64,000 nt of DNA, taken from contig JACKPV010000025.1 of NCBI GenBank assembly GCA_024233305.1, positions 1 through 64,000 on the forward strand. The letters are read 5' to 3'. A program made the translations under genes and the position numbers. The stretch comes from Verrucomicrobiales bacterium (GTDB lineage Bacteria; Verrucomicrobiota; Verrucomicrobiia; Limisphaerales; J093). The notes below the pieces were generated by a model. It was not told the origin of the DNA. It saw only the letters and a list, made by a program, of their open reading frames with translations, and made no database searches. This document shows positions 46,634-55,509 of this stretch, piece by piece. Position 1 is the first letter of the stretch; each line of letters opens with the position of its first letter.

Positions 46634-48942
46634 GTCCGGTTGATCGCCGGACCCTCGATGATCTGGATCTCCCCGCTGGAATACGCCACCTGGACCGAAT
46701 CGACGGCGTCCGCCGAGCCAAGACCGAAGTGGGCCACCGGGGCCTGCTGGGACCGGTGAGAATCGCCGGTGACAATCCAGCGTCGATCCGCCCGGCCCGC
46801 CCCGCGCAGGGTCACCACCGCGCCTTCCGGACCATCGGTTGCGCCCGATCGCTGCAAACGGAAGGCGATCCAGTTGCCCGGGTCCGGGAGTTCGTTGCGA
46901 AAGACGCGCAACGTCTGGCGCACTTCCGGCCAGGCCTCGAAAGTGGTTACCGCGAGATCCTGGCGACCGTCCGCGTCCAGATCGGTGGCCACCACGTTCC
47001 GGCTGTCTTCGGGTAAAGCGACCCCAAGCAACCAGCCGATCTCCGCGAAGCCGGCACCCGCCAGGTTGACGTAGCAACGGTTCTTCTCGTAACCGCCGTA
47101 GGACATGCCCTGGCCGCGGGTCCGGCTGATCTTCCCGCCGAAATACGCCGCCGTCACCGGGTCGTCCCGGGAATCCGCCACGTAGATATCGTGGAGCCAG
47201 AACTCGGGCTCGTAGTCCTGCACCCAGGCCTTGGTCTCGTGGCCGTTCGCCGCGTAGATGTCCAACCAACCGTCGTTCTCCAGATCGAACGCCACGCAGC
47301 CCCAGGTCCAGCCGGCCCGGGCCAGCGCGGCACCCGCCGGTCCTTGCGCCAACCGCCCGTCCGGCTGCCCGAAATAAAGCCGGCAACCCGACGTCATCCG
47401 CGCCCGCGCCCGCGCATAATCCGGGTGTTCGGGACGCGTCAACCCCAGGTGATCAAGCCGCCACGCCGTCGGGCAGTGCATCCCGGTCATCAGCAGATCC
47501 GCGCGACCGTCCCGGTTGAAGTCCGCCAGCACATGGGCCATCCCGAAGCCGTGCGGTTCATCCACGCGCTCGCGGGTCACGTCCCGAAAATGCCCGTGCC
47601 CATCGTTGAGATGCACGTCCAGGCCGGCGAAGTCGCTCACCACCAACAAGTCCAGGTCGCGGTCGTCGTCCAGGTCCACCAACGACGCACTGTAGGTCCG
47701 CCGCCAGCGTTTCGAGACCAACCCGGCGGCTTCCGTGACGTCCGCAAACCGGCCCTGTCCATCGTTGAGCAACAGCCACGACGGGTTGCCATCGTTGGCA
47801 TCGTAGTATGGCGCAGGCATCTGCCCCTGGTTGTACGGCCCCTTGTATTGCCCGAGCCAGACGTCGAGATCTCCGTCCCCGTCCACGTCACCGGTCGTCA
47901 GGACCTGCGCATATCGAAGCCTTGATGCCGCCGGCCAGGCCGGCCGCCCCGCCCCGCCAACGCCACCCCCGGAACTTCCCGCAAACAGAACCAGCCCCTC
48001 GAAACGCGCCACCAACAGATCGTCCACCGCATCCCCATCGAAGTCCCCGATCACCGAAGTGAACGTCGCGCCGACCTCCCCCTCGACCAACCTCCCTTCG
48101 CGCCATCCCTCCGGGGCCAGCTCGAACACGCGGTTCACCGAACCCAGAATCAGCTCGGGCCGGCCGTTGCCATTCAGATCGCGGGCGATCAACGGGTCGA
48201 TGAAGAACGACTTCTCCGGCGGCGTGATCCGGGTGTTGAGGAGCTCGCGGAAAGGCGGCGGTCCCGCCCGCCGCTTCAGCCCGACCCCGCCGGCATCGAT
48301 TCCCGCCACCCGCGGGAGCGCCTCCGGGCTCTCCGTCACGCTCCAGGTCACTTCGAGATCCCCCGTCAACAGCGCGCGTTCCTCCGGGTCCGGTCGTCGC
48401 AAATGGGCGCGAAACCCAAAACGGCTGCGGGCCGGCGCGCTGCCGGATGCAGGGTCGAAGGCCAGGTGACGAAATTCGATCGGCCCGAGTTCCCAACCCT
48501 CCACCGCACGGGCCGCCAGCCATACCCGCCACTCTGCGAAATCCAGCTGCCTCCGGTCCCCGCCGCGGGAAACCCTGATGCCGTGCGGAAGCGTTTCGAC
48601 CACGGCCGGGCGGGGCAGCAGGACGGTCTCGACCGCAAACCGTGCAAGGACGGCCCAATCGTCCGGCGCCGAATTCAGCTCGTTCCACAACTCCTCGAAC
48701 ACCCGGGCATGGCGCTGGGCGAGCAGTTCCGGGGCCCAGAATTCCTCGGCCATGGCCGCTTCGCGTCGTTCCAGGGCCACCACCTGTTCGGCCAGTTCCT
48801 GCGGATTCCCGCCGGCGGAAGCGCGCGCCGGGCTCCCCGAAGTCCGTGGCGGCCCGGGCGGAAAAAGCCGCTGCAAAAACCACCCGGCCGCCGCCACCGT
48901 CGCCAGCAGGCACAACAGAACTACCATTCGGAGACGGAGCAT
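46582..48942 (-). CDS. Anchored FG-GAP/VCBS-repeat protein with UnbV (ASPIC)-like C-terminus
   Basis: A 786-residue protein with an N-terminal membrane anchor or signal (MVVLLCLLATVAAAGWFL) and at least five calcium-binding FG-GAP/VCBS units, for example DLNGNGRPELI, DFDGDAVDDLL, DVDGDGDLDVW, DLDDDRDLDLL and DFNRDGRADLL. The last 120 residues, with WIAFRLQRSGATDGPEGAVV and YSSGEIQIIEGP, match the UnbV/ASPIC domain of CRTAC-type proteins. It is predicted to be a periplasmic or surface beta-propeller. Function is unknown; adhesion or carbohydrate binding is the usual guess. It converges with the oxidoreductase gene, with the two 3' ends overlapping by 52 bp. Confidence 0.85.
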   Translation of the reverse strand: MLRLRMVVLLCLLATVAAAGWFLQRLFPPGPPRTSGSPARASAGGNPQELAEQVVALERREAAMAEEFWAPELLAQRHARVFEELWNELNSAPDDWAVLARFAVETVLLPRPAVVETLPHGIRVSRGGDRRQLDFAEWRVWLAARAVEGWELGPIEFRHLAFDPASGSAPARSRFGFRAHLRRPDPEERALLTGDLEVTWSVTESPEALPRVAGIDAGGVGLKRRAGPPPFRELLNTRITPPEKSFFIDPLIARDLNGNGRPELILGSVNRVFELAPEGWREGRLVEGEVGATFTSVIGDFDGDAVDDLLVARFEGLVLFAGSSGGGVGGAGRPAWPAASRLRYAQVLTTGDVDGDGDLDVWLGQYKGPYNQGQMPAPYYDANDGNPSWLLLNDGQGRFADVTEAAGLVSKRWRRTYSASLVDLDDDRDLDLLVVSDFAGLDVHLNDGHGHFRDVTRERVDEPHGFGMAHVLADFNRDGRADLLMTGMHCPTAWRLDHLGLTRPEHPDYARARARMTSGCRLYFGQPDGRLAQGPAGAALARAGWTWGCVAFDLENDGWLDIYAANGHETKAWVQDYEPEFWLHDIYVADSRDDPVTAAYFGGKISRTRGQGMSYGGYEKNRCYVNLAGAGFAEIGWLLGVALPEDSRNVVATDLDADGRQDLAVTTFEAWPEVRQTLRVFRNELPDPGNWIAFRLQRSGATDGPEGAVVTLRGAGRADRRWIVTGDSHRSQQAPVAHFGLGSADAVDSVQVAYSSGEIQIIEGPAINRTHTLSRGPGAGTDVGVE

Positions 48943-49207
48943 GGCGGGGCGGTGACGCACGGCAGGCTTCTACCACGCCCCCGCCGGGGGAAGCCAGCCC
49001 GCACGTGGAAACCCGCCTCCGGGAAAGCCGGGGCGCGCTTCCAGTTGTCTCCGGCGCCGCCCCCAGGCATCGTCTCGCCGCCAGGCTCCCCGGGCCCCGT
49101 TGGAGTACCCGACCCCGGCCCGGGCCGGGTGCGGCCCGGCAACCCATCCCCCTTCCGGCGGATCGATTTTCGTTTCCAAAAACCGCCGCCCGGGCTATGG
49201 AAACCGC

Positions 49208-50989
49208 GTGGATGATCCTGCCACCAAAGGAGAACGGATTCTAAACGGCATCCCGGCCTCACGCGGGGTTTGTCGTGGCAAACTGTTCATCCTACGTCCG
49301 GCGGTCACTACGGAGGTGCCGCGTTACGGGATTTCCACGGAGGAAGTGGACGAGCACCAGCGGCGATTGGAGCACGCACTGGTCGCCACGCGCGGGCAAC
49401 TGCTCGAGTTGCAGCGCCGGGTCAGCTCCGCGCTCGGGGCCGAGGAATCCCGTATTTTCGACGCCCAACTGCTCATCCTCGAGGACCCCTCACTGATCGA
49501 GGAGGTGAAACGGATGACCGCCGCCGACCGCATCAATGTCGAGCATGCGTTCTCGCTCGTGGCGCAGCGGTTTATCGAGGGATTTTCCGCGATGGAGGAC
49601 GGCTACCTGCGCGAGCGCGCGGCGGACATCCGGGATGTCACGGGCCGGGTCATTCACAACCTCCTGAGCCCCGAGCCCCCGGCGGACCTGTCGGATATCC
49701 GGGAGCCCTGCATCCTGGTGGCCCGGGATCTGACCCCGTCACAGACCGCGCTGCTGGACCGCCGCAAGATCCTCGGTTTTGCGACCGATCAGGGCAGTGC
49801 CACCTCCCACTCGGCCATCCTGGCGCGCGCCTTGAACCTGCCCGCCGTCACCGGGCTCCAGGATGCCACCCAGCGCGTGCACGGCGGGCAGTATGCGCTG
49901 CTGGACGGGTTCAACGGCCATCTGATTCTGCATCCCACCGAGCAGACCCTGTTTCAATATGGCCAGCTGGCCCGGAAGTACCGCGACCTGCAGGAGCGGC
50001 TACAAGAGAACCGCGCGCTTCCCGCGGTGACGCTCGACGGACATCAGGTGGTGCTTTCGGCAAACATCGAAGGACCCGAAGAGACGCCGGAAGTCCTGGG
50101 ATGCGGCGCCGAGGGGGTGGGCTTGTTCCGAACGGAGTTTCTCTTTCTGGATCGCAAACATCTCCCGAGCGAAGAGGAACAATACACGGCCTATCGCGCG
50201 CTGGCGGAAGCGTTGAAGCCGGCGCCGGTCATCATCCGCACGCTCGACCTGGGGGGGGACAAGATGCTCACCACCCGGGACGCCCCGACGGAGCACAATC
50301 CGTTTCTGGGCTGGCGCGCCATCCGCATCTGCCTTCAGGAACGCGACCTCTTCCAGGCCCAGCTTCGGGCCATCCTGCGCGCCAGCGTCGCCGGCAACAT
50401 CAAGATGATGTATCCGATGATCTCGGGTGTCGACGAGTTGAACCAGGCGAACGAGGTCGTCGAGGAATGCAAGGAGCAGCTCCGCCGGGAAGGGCATCCG
50501 TTCCAGGCCGACCTCGAGATTGGCGCCATGATCGAGATCCCTTCGGCGGCGGTCGCGGCCGATCTCCTCGCGGAACGCTGTCGGTTTCTCAGCATCGGCA
50601 CGAACGATCTGATCCAGTACTCACTGGCCGTGGACCGGATGAATCCGAAGATCGCGCATTTGTATCAGCCGACGCATCCGGCGGTGTTGCGGTTCATCAA
50701 GATGACCATCGACGCGGCGCATCGGGCAGGCATCTGGGTGGGCGTCTGCGGTGAGATGGCCGGGGATCCGGCTTTGGCCCCGTTGCTGATCGGGATGGGC
50801 GCGGACGAGTTGAGCGTGGCTCCCGCCTTGCTGCCCTCGATCAAGTACGTCATCCGGCACCTGCGTTTCTCCGAGGCCCGCGAACTCGCCGAGTTTGCGC
50901 TGGGTTCGAAGAACACCGCCGAGATCAGCGGCCGGGCCCAGAAACTCGCCGAGTCCATTGCCCCGGAGTTTTTCGAGACAACACAGTAA
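49208..50989 (+). CDS. ptsI: PTS enzyme I (phosphoenolpyruvate-protein phosphotransferase)
   Basis: Transfers phosphate from PEP to HPr. About 593 residues: an HPr-binding helical region, the swivelling domain with the phosphorylatable His in GSATSHSAILARAL, and the PEP-binding TIM barrel (GVGLFRTEFLF, RTLDLGGDKML, NPFLGWRAIRI, SIGTNDLIQYSLAVDR, VCGEMAGDP). Enzyme I proteins usually start about five residues before G-I-x-A-S. The GTG at 49208 fits this with ten extra residues; alternatively an ATT at 49238 follows a strong AAAGGAG (49226-49232) at 5-base spacing. HPr and EII genes are absent here. With HprK at 24 kb it suggests a regulatory PTS lacking sugar transport. Confidence 0.94.
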   Translation: MDDPATKGERILNGIPASRGVCRGKLFILRPAVTTEVPRYGISTEEVDEHQRRLEHALVATRGQLLELQRRVSSALGAEESRIFDAQLLILEDPSLIEEVKRMTAADRINVEHAFSLVAQRFIEGFSAMEDGYLRERAADIRDVTGRVIHNLLSPEPPADLSDIREPCILVARDLTPSQTALLDRRKILGFATDQGSATSHSAILARALNLPAVTGLQDATQRVHGGQYALLDGFNGHLILHPTEQTLFQYGQLARKYRDLQERLQENRALPAVTLDGHQVVLSANIEGPEETPEVLGCGAEGVGLFRTEFLFLDRKHLPSEEEQYTAYRALAEALKPAPVIIRTLDLGGDKMLTTRDAPTEHNPFLGWRAIRICLQERDLFQAQLRAILRASVAGNIKMMYPMISGVDELNQANEVVEECKEQLRREGHPFQADLEIGAMIEIPSAAVAADLLAERCRFLSIGTNDLIQYSLAVDRMNPKIAHLYQPTHPAVLRFIKMTIDAAHRAGIWVGVCGEMAGDPALAPLLIGMGADELSVAPALLPSIKYVIRHLRFSEARELAEFALGSKNTAEISGRAQKLAESIAPEFFETTQ

Positions 50990-51053
50990 ACGAAGCCCGG
51001 GGAGGTCCGGTGGCAATGCCGGCCAGCCTCCCCCCTTGTTGGAACCTGGAACG

Positions 51054-51809
51054 ATGAACTTACTGATCCTTGGCGCCGGCTACGCCACCCGCCTTTACCC
51101 CCTCACGTTGAACCAGCCCAAACCACTGCTGCCCGTGGCCGGGAAGCCCATGGTCGAGCACGTGCTCGACAACCTCCGCGGGATCCCTGGGCTGAACCGC
51201 GTGTACGTCGTCACCAATGCCAAGTTCGCCGGTCACTTCCAACGCTGGGCCGACGCCTACCGCGCCACCGGGACCGCGCTCGAATTCACGATCGTGAACG
51301 ATGGATCCACGGACGACACCAACAAACTTGGCGCCATCGGCGACATCCACTTCGTGCTGACAAGGGAAGCGCTCCAGGACGACCTGATCGTGGTGGCCGG
51401 CGACAACCTGTTCAGCGAAAGCCTTGAGGGGTTCGGCGCCTTCTGCCGGCAAAAGCAGGCCCCGGTCACGGCGGTCTATGATGTGGGAAGCCTGGAACTG
51501 ATTCGGAAATACAACTCGATCGTGCTCGACGAACAGAATCGCATCACCTTTTTCGAGGAGAAGCCGAAGGAGCCGCGGAGCACCCTGACCGGAATCGCGC
51601 TCTACTACTACCCCCGGCACACGCTGCCGATGATCGCGCAATACATTGCCGGGGGAGGGAACCCGGACCAGCCCGGTCGCCTGGTCGAATGGCTCTATCC
51701 TCAAACCGCGGTCTACGCCTGGCGGGTTCCTGGCCTCTGGTTCGACATCGGCTCGAAGGAATCGCTTGCGGAGGCCGATCAGATCTTCACCAAGCTCGCG
51801 GCCGAGTAG
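51054..51809 (+). CDS. Sugar-phosphate nucleotidyltransferase
   Basis: A 251-residue NTP-transferase of the RmlA/GlmU-N group that activates a sugar phosphate to an NDP-sugar. Starts MNLLILGAGYATRLYPLTLNQPKPLLPVAGKP, with the nucleotide-binding Gly-rich loop and catalytic Arg/Lys; VVAGDNLF holds the metal-binding Asp, FEEKPKEP the sugar-binding region and FDIGSKESL the C-terminal signature. Unlike RmlA it has no long C-terminal helix domain. It lies 64 bp after ptsI and may share its transcript. The sugar is unknown (glucose-1-phosphate is likeliest). Confidence 0.9.
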   Translation: MNLLILGAGYATRLYPLTLNQPKPLLPVAGKPMVEHVLDNLRGIPGLNRVYVVTNAKFAGHFQRWADAYRATGTALEFTIVNDGSTDDTNKLGAIGDIHFVLTREALQDDLIVVAGDNLFSESLEGFGAFCRQKQAPVTAVYDVGSLELIRKYNSIVLDEQNRITFFEEKPKEPRSTLTGIALYYYPRHTLPMIAQYIAGGGNPDQPGRLVEWLYPQTAVYAWRVPGLWFDIGSKESLAEADQIFTKLAAE

Positions 51810-51881
51810 TCCGCTGACAGTCGGCGCCAACCGCCGGGAACGCCATCGACGAACCCTTGCGGCAGCGCGGCACCCCAAACC

Positions 51882-53168
51882 ATGGACCAGGCGGCAATCG
51901 GATGGCTGCAGGGGCTGGTGATTGCGGTCATCGTGACCCGTTTGCTCGCCTTCCTCGGGCTTGAGCGTCTCAACGGCAATCACGTTCGCCGGCATGCTCA
52001 TGCCCTGCCAGAGGCCTTCACGGGAGTGATGGACCTCGCCACCTACCAGCGTTCGGTGGCCTACACCCTGGCCCGGACGCGCCTGGCGCAAGTCGAGGCC
52101 GCGTGGGAGGCGGCGGTCTTGCTGCTGGTCCTGTTCAGCGGGGTGCTGCCGGCGGCCTGGACGGCGTTCACCGGCGCCTTCGGCCCGGGGGCCTGGAGCG
52201 GCGCCGCCTTTCTGTTCCTTGCCGCCACGGCCCTCAGCCTGTCCAGCCTCCCGCTGGATTGGCACGCCCAGTTCCGGCTGGAAGCACGCTTCGGATTCAA
52301 CACCACCACACCGGGCCTGTGGTGGATGGATCGCTTGAAAGGTCTCCTGATCGGCGCGGTTCTGGTGATCCCGCTGGTCTGGGTCCTGCTCCGACTGGTG
52401 GGCTGGATGGGGGCATCCTGGTGGTTTTGGGGGTGGGCGGTGGTCGTGCTGTTCCAGCTGCTGATGGCCTTCGTGGCGCCCGTCTGGTTGCTCCCATTGT
52501 TCAACAAATTCACCCCGCTGCCCGAGGGAACCCTGCGGGACCGGTTGCTGGCTCTGGCCCAACGAACCGGTTTCCAGGCCCGCAGCATCGAGGTGATGGA
52601 CGGCAGCCGCCGCTCCCGCCACTCGAACGCCTTCTTCACCGGCCTCGGGCGCTTCCGCAAGATCGTCCTTTTCGACACCCTGGTGGAGCAGCTTGAGGAA
52701 CCCCAATTGGAAGCGGTCCTGGCTCACGAGATCGGTCATTTCCGCCTGCGCCACGTGCCCAAGATGCTGGCGGTGGCCTCGGTGCAGATGCTGGCCGGAT
52801 TCTGGGTGCTCGCCTGGCTGGCGGGCAGGGACTGGTTCTATGCCGCGTTCGGCCTTCCGGCAGACAGCCTGGCCGCCGCGTTTCTGCTGTTCACCCTGCT
52901 CTCGGGACCGGCGCTCTTCTGGTTGACCCCGCTTTTCAACCGGTGGTCACGCCGGCACGAATTCGAGGCGGACGCCTTCGCCGTCCGGGCCATGGGTGGC
53001 GCCGCCTCGCTCGCGGGCGCCCTGCGCCGGCTCAGCACGAAGAACCTCAGCAACCTCACCCCGCACCCGCTCTACAGCCGGTTCCACTACTCCCACCCCA
53101 CGTTGCTCGAACGGGAGGCAGCAATGCAGCGGGCGGAAGCGGCGCTCCCGACGGAAACGAGGGCATAA
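51882..53168 (+). CDS. M48-family integral membrane zinc metalloprotease (Ste24/CAAX protease-like)
   Basis: A 428-residue membrane protease. The zinc site is HEIGH at 282-286 with the third ligand in HEFEADAFAV about 80 residues later. Six or seven hydrophobic helices surround it; the N-terminal domain (LATYQRSVAYTLARTRLAQVEAAW) matches the Ste24 N-terminal extension. Bacterial relatives degrade or process membrane proteins in quality control. It is 72 bp downstream of the nucleotidyltransferase and the last plus-strand gene before a convergent hydrolase. Confidence 0.92.
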   Translation: MDQAAIGWLQGLVIAVIVTRLLAFLGLERLNGNHVRRHAHALPEAFTGVMDLATYQRSVAYTLARTRLAQVEAAWEAAVLLLVLFSGVLPAAWTAFTGAFGPGAWSGAAFLFLAATALSLSSLPLDWHAQFRLEARFGFNTTTPGLWWMDRLKGLLIGAVLVIPLVWVLLRLVGWMGASWWFWGWAVVVLFQLLMAFVAPVWLLPLFNKFTPLPEGTLRDRLLALAQRTGFQARSIEVMDGSRRSRHSNAFFTGLGRFRKIVLFDTLVEQLEEPQLEAVLAHEIGHFRLRHVPKMLAVASVQMLAGFWVLAWLAGRDWFYAAFGLPADSLAAAFLLFTLLSGPALFWLTPLFNRWSRRHEFEADAFAVRAMGGAASLAGALRRLSTKNLSNLTPHPLYSRFHYSHPTLLEREAAMQRAEAALPTETRA

Positions 53169-53191
53169 TCCGCCGCTACGGAAACGGGCCG

Positions 53192-53947
53192 CTACTTGAC
53201 GCTGTTGAGCAGCGGAGCCAGCCCTTGGATGCGCACCTCGAGCTTGTCCCCGGAGGTGATCGGACCGACCCCGCTGGGCGTGCCCGTGAGGATCACGTCG
53301 CCGGGCAGCAACGTGAGGTTGAAGGAGATGAAACTGACCAGGTCGAAGCAGTTGTGGACCAGCTGGCCGGTGTGGGAATTCTGGCGCAACTGCCCGTTCT
53401 GGAAGAGCTGGATGGTCAGGTCATGCGGGTTGATCTTGGTTTCGACGTAGGGCCCGAGCGGCGTGAAGGTGTCGAAGGATTTCGCCCGCGCCCACTGGCT
53501 TTCCGCCCGCTGAATCGTCCGGTCGCTGATGTCCTGCGCCGCCGTGTAGCCGAAGATGTAGCGGCTGGCGGCGTTCGGGGTCACGTTGCGGACCCGGCGC
53601 CCGATCACGATGGCCAGTTCCGCTTCGTGCTCCACGTGATGATCCGGAAAGGGGAGTTCGATCTTCCCTCCGTCCGGCAAAATGGACGTGGGCGCCTTGA
53701 ACCAGATCAACGGTTCCTTGGGGAGCGGCTTGCCCGTCTCCCGGGCGTGCTCGGCATAGTTGAGCCCGACGGCGACGATCTTCGAGGGGTTCACCGGGGT
53801 CAGCGTCTTGACCCCTTTGGTGGGGGTCGGGGTGCGTTCGAAGGACGGCGAGCCGAAGACATCCCCGATCACCCGGAACAACTCACCCTCGACCACCTTG
53901 GCGTAGAACACGTCGTCGCCTCGCTGAAAGCGCCCGATAGCAGCCAT
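53192..53947 (-). CDS. Fumarylacetoacetate hydrolase-family protein
   Basis: A 251-residue member of the FAH superfamily. The metal-binding acids are visible in HVEHEAELAIVIGRR, with a third Asp in AAQDISDRTIQRAESQW; KSFDTFTPLGPYV and VILTGTPSGVGP are the family signatures. Such enzymes cleave C-C bonds of ring-fission products or decarboxylate oxaloacetate; this one, with an N-terminal 40-residue lead domain, most resembles the HpcE/acylpyruvase group, but the substrate is not determinable. The ATG at 53947 is selected; upstream open sequence overlaps the divergent gene. The divergent neighbour is 150 bp away. Confidence 0.9.
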   Translation of the reverse strand: MAAIGRFQRGDDVFYAKVVEGELFRVIGDVFGSPSFERTPTPTKGVKTLTPVNPSKIVAVGLNYAEHARETGKPLPKEPLIWFKAPTSILPDGGKIELPFPDHHVEHEAELAIVIGRRVRNVTPNAASRYIFGYTAAQDISDRTIQRAESQWARAKSFDTFTPLGPYVETKINPHDLTIQLFQNGQLRQNSHTGQLVHNCFDLVSFISFNLTLLPGDVILTGTPSGVGPITSGDKLEVRIQGLAPLLNSVK

Positions 53948-54099
53948 AAGACAAACGAAGCTTTTATCGGAACGCCGCGGTGACAGCAAGCCCAATGTCG
54001 CAGCCCGCGAGTCCCAGATCCGCATGGTCAAATGCGATTGCTCCTGCTGGGAGGCGCTGTTAAGAGCTTCTGTGAACCGTCCAAGACGCTGTGCATGCA

Positions 54100-55317
54100 A
54101 TGAAGCCGACTCCCCTCATCCGCCCCCTTCTGGCCCGATTGCCAGGCCACCTCCACGCAGCCCCGGACCGGAGGGCTGCACTGTCAGGGCCGGCCGCCGG
54201 CGTTCTCGGCGCGCTGCTGGGCCTTTTGCTGACGTCCGGTTCGCAGGCCGCCGAGCCGGCCGAGGCGCCCGTTGGGAGCCGGCCCGAAGGCGAACCCAAG
54301 GTCGGCGTCTATTATTATCCGTGGTATCGGGGCGGGCGGGAGTGGCGGCAGGTGATGCGGCAGCACTTGCAGCCGCCGCAGGCGCCGAAACTCGGGCGTT
54401 ACCGCTCGGATGATCCCGCCGTGATTGCCGACCATATCGCGCAAAGTGTCCGGGGCCGCATCGATTTCTGGGCGGTCAGTTGGTGGGGCGCGGACACCCA
54501 GACCGACGTCAACTTCCGCGACGCCATTCTGCCGCACCCGGATTCCGCCAGGCTCAAGTACGCCGTCCTTTATGAGGCCACCGGACGGATGGGGCGTTTC
54601 GCCAGCCCGGATTACAGCCGCTGGATCCCGGACCTCACCTATCTGAGCGAGCACTATTTCGATCACCCGGCCTACCTGCGCATCAACAGCAAACCGGTCG
54701 TGTTCGTCTACCTCACGCGCGAGTACTTTCGGGACAAGGGGGCGGAGGCGCTCCAGGAAACTCGCGAGAAGTTCCCGAACCTCTACCTCGTCGGCGACGA
54801 TGTGTTCGGCGCGGGCTACCAGGCCGAATGGGCGAAGAACTTCGATGCGGTCACGGCCTACGATGTCTATGGGCAATCCGTGGGCCGGTTCGGCGGCACG
54901 CGGAAGGCCATCGACTTTCTGGCGGCGAACTACCGGCATGCGAAGGCCGAAGCCAACTCGGTGGGCACGGCCTTCATGCCGACCATTGCGCCGGGCTACA
55001 ACGACACCGCGGTCCGGCGCGGGCATCCCGGACGGGCCCGGTATTTCACCGATCAACCGGACTCGAAGGAGGGCGACCTCTTCCGCGCGATGATCCATGA
55101 CGTCGCGTTGCCGAACCTCGATCCGCGCTGTGGCCGGGTGATGATGGTAACGAGTTTCAACGAGTGGTACGAGGACACCCAGATCGAAGCGACGTCCGCG
55201 ACCACCCCCGCCACCACGAAGGACGACTCCGATACCGGCGCCTTCTACACCGGCGGCGATCGTTACGAGGATTACGGCACGCTCTTCCTGGACCTCCTGC
55301 GCGAGGAAATCCCGTAG
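54100..55317 (+). CDS. GH99-like secreted glycoside hydrolase/WbsX-like protein
   Basis: A 405-residue protein with an N-terminal signal peptide (hydrophobic AGVLGALLGLLLTSGSQAAE). The core starts VGVYYYPWYRGGREW, an aromatic start typical of GH99 and related WbsX barrels, and ends TSFNEWYEDTQIEAT, matching the SFNEW-x-E/D-x-T-x-IE catalytic strand of endo-alpha-mannosidase-type GH99 enzymes. In GH99 the first Glu of this block (in NEW) and the later Glu (TQIE) are at the active site; both are present. It therefore probably hydrolyses an alpha-glycan in the periplasm or outside. An upstream ATG at 54091 adds three residues. Confidence 0.83.
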   Translation: MKPTPLIRPLLARLPGHLHAAPDRRAALSGPAAGVLGALLGLLLTSGSQAAEPAEAPVGSRPEGEPKVGVYYYPWYRGGREWRQVMRQHLQPPQAPKLGRYRSDDPAVIADHIAQSVRGRIDFWAVSWWGADTQTDVNFRDAILPHPDSARLKYAVLYEATGRMGRFASPDYSRWIPDLTYLSEHYFDHPAYLRINSKPVVFVYLTREYFRDKGAEALQETREKFPNLYLVGDDVFGAGYQAEWAKNFDAVTAYDVYGQSVGRFGGTRKAIDFLAANYRHAKAEANSVGTAFMPTIAPGYNDTAVRRGHPGRARYFTDQPDSKEGDLFRAMIHDVALPNLDPRCGRVMMVTSFNEWYEDTQIEATSATTPATTKDDSDTGAFYTGGDRYEDYGTLFLDLLREEIP

Positions 55318-55509
55318 CCACGCCAAGGGACCGGTTCTCGCTACTGGCATATCAGGATCCGGTTTCTTTGCGGACTGGAGGCCGGCGAAGCCTGCCGCAC
55401 TCTGGCGGTCCCGGTATCCGCCGACGGGCGGCGGGTAGGGCGGGAGCGGGATGACGCGGCGACGCCGGTTTTGCTCGACGGGATCTCCCGGGTGTCCGCC
55501 GCGCGAGGG

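Noticed and set aside
42845..47386. Minus-strand open frame of about 1500 codons opposite the oxidoreductase
   Set aside because: Antisense shadow; the opposite strand has all catalytic motifs of the enzyme, and the frame crosses a terminator and two genes.
53963..53989. TTGCTG/GATAAA promoter ahead of the FAH-family gene
   Set aside because: Spacing of 15 bases is short and both boxes match consensus only partly, so it was not listed as a feature.
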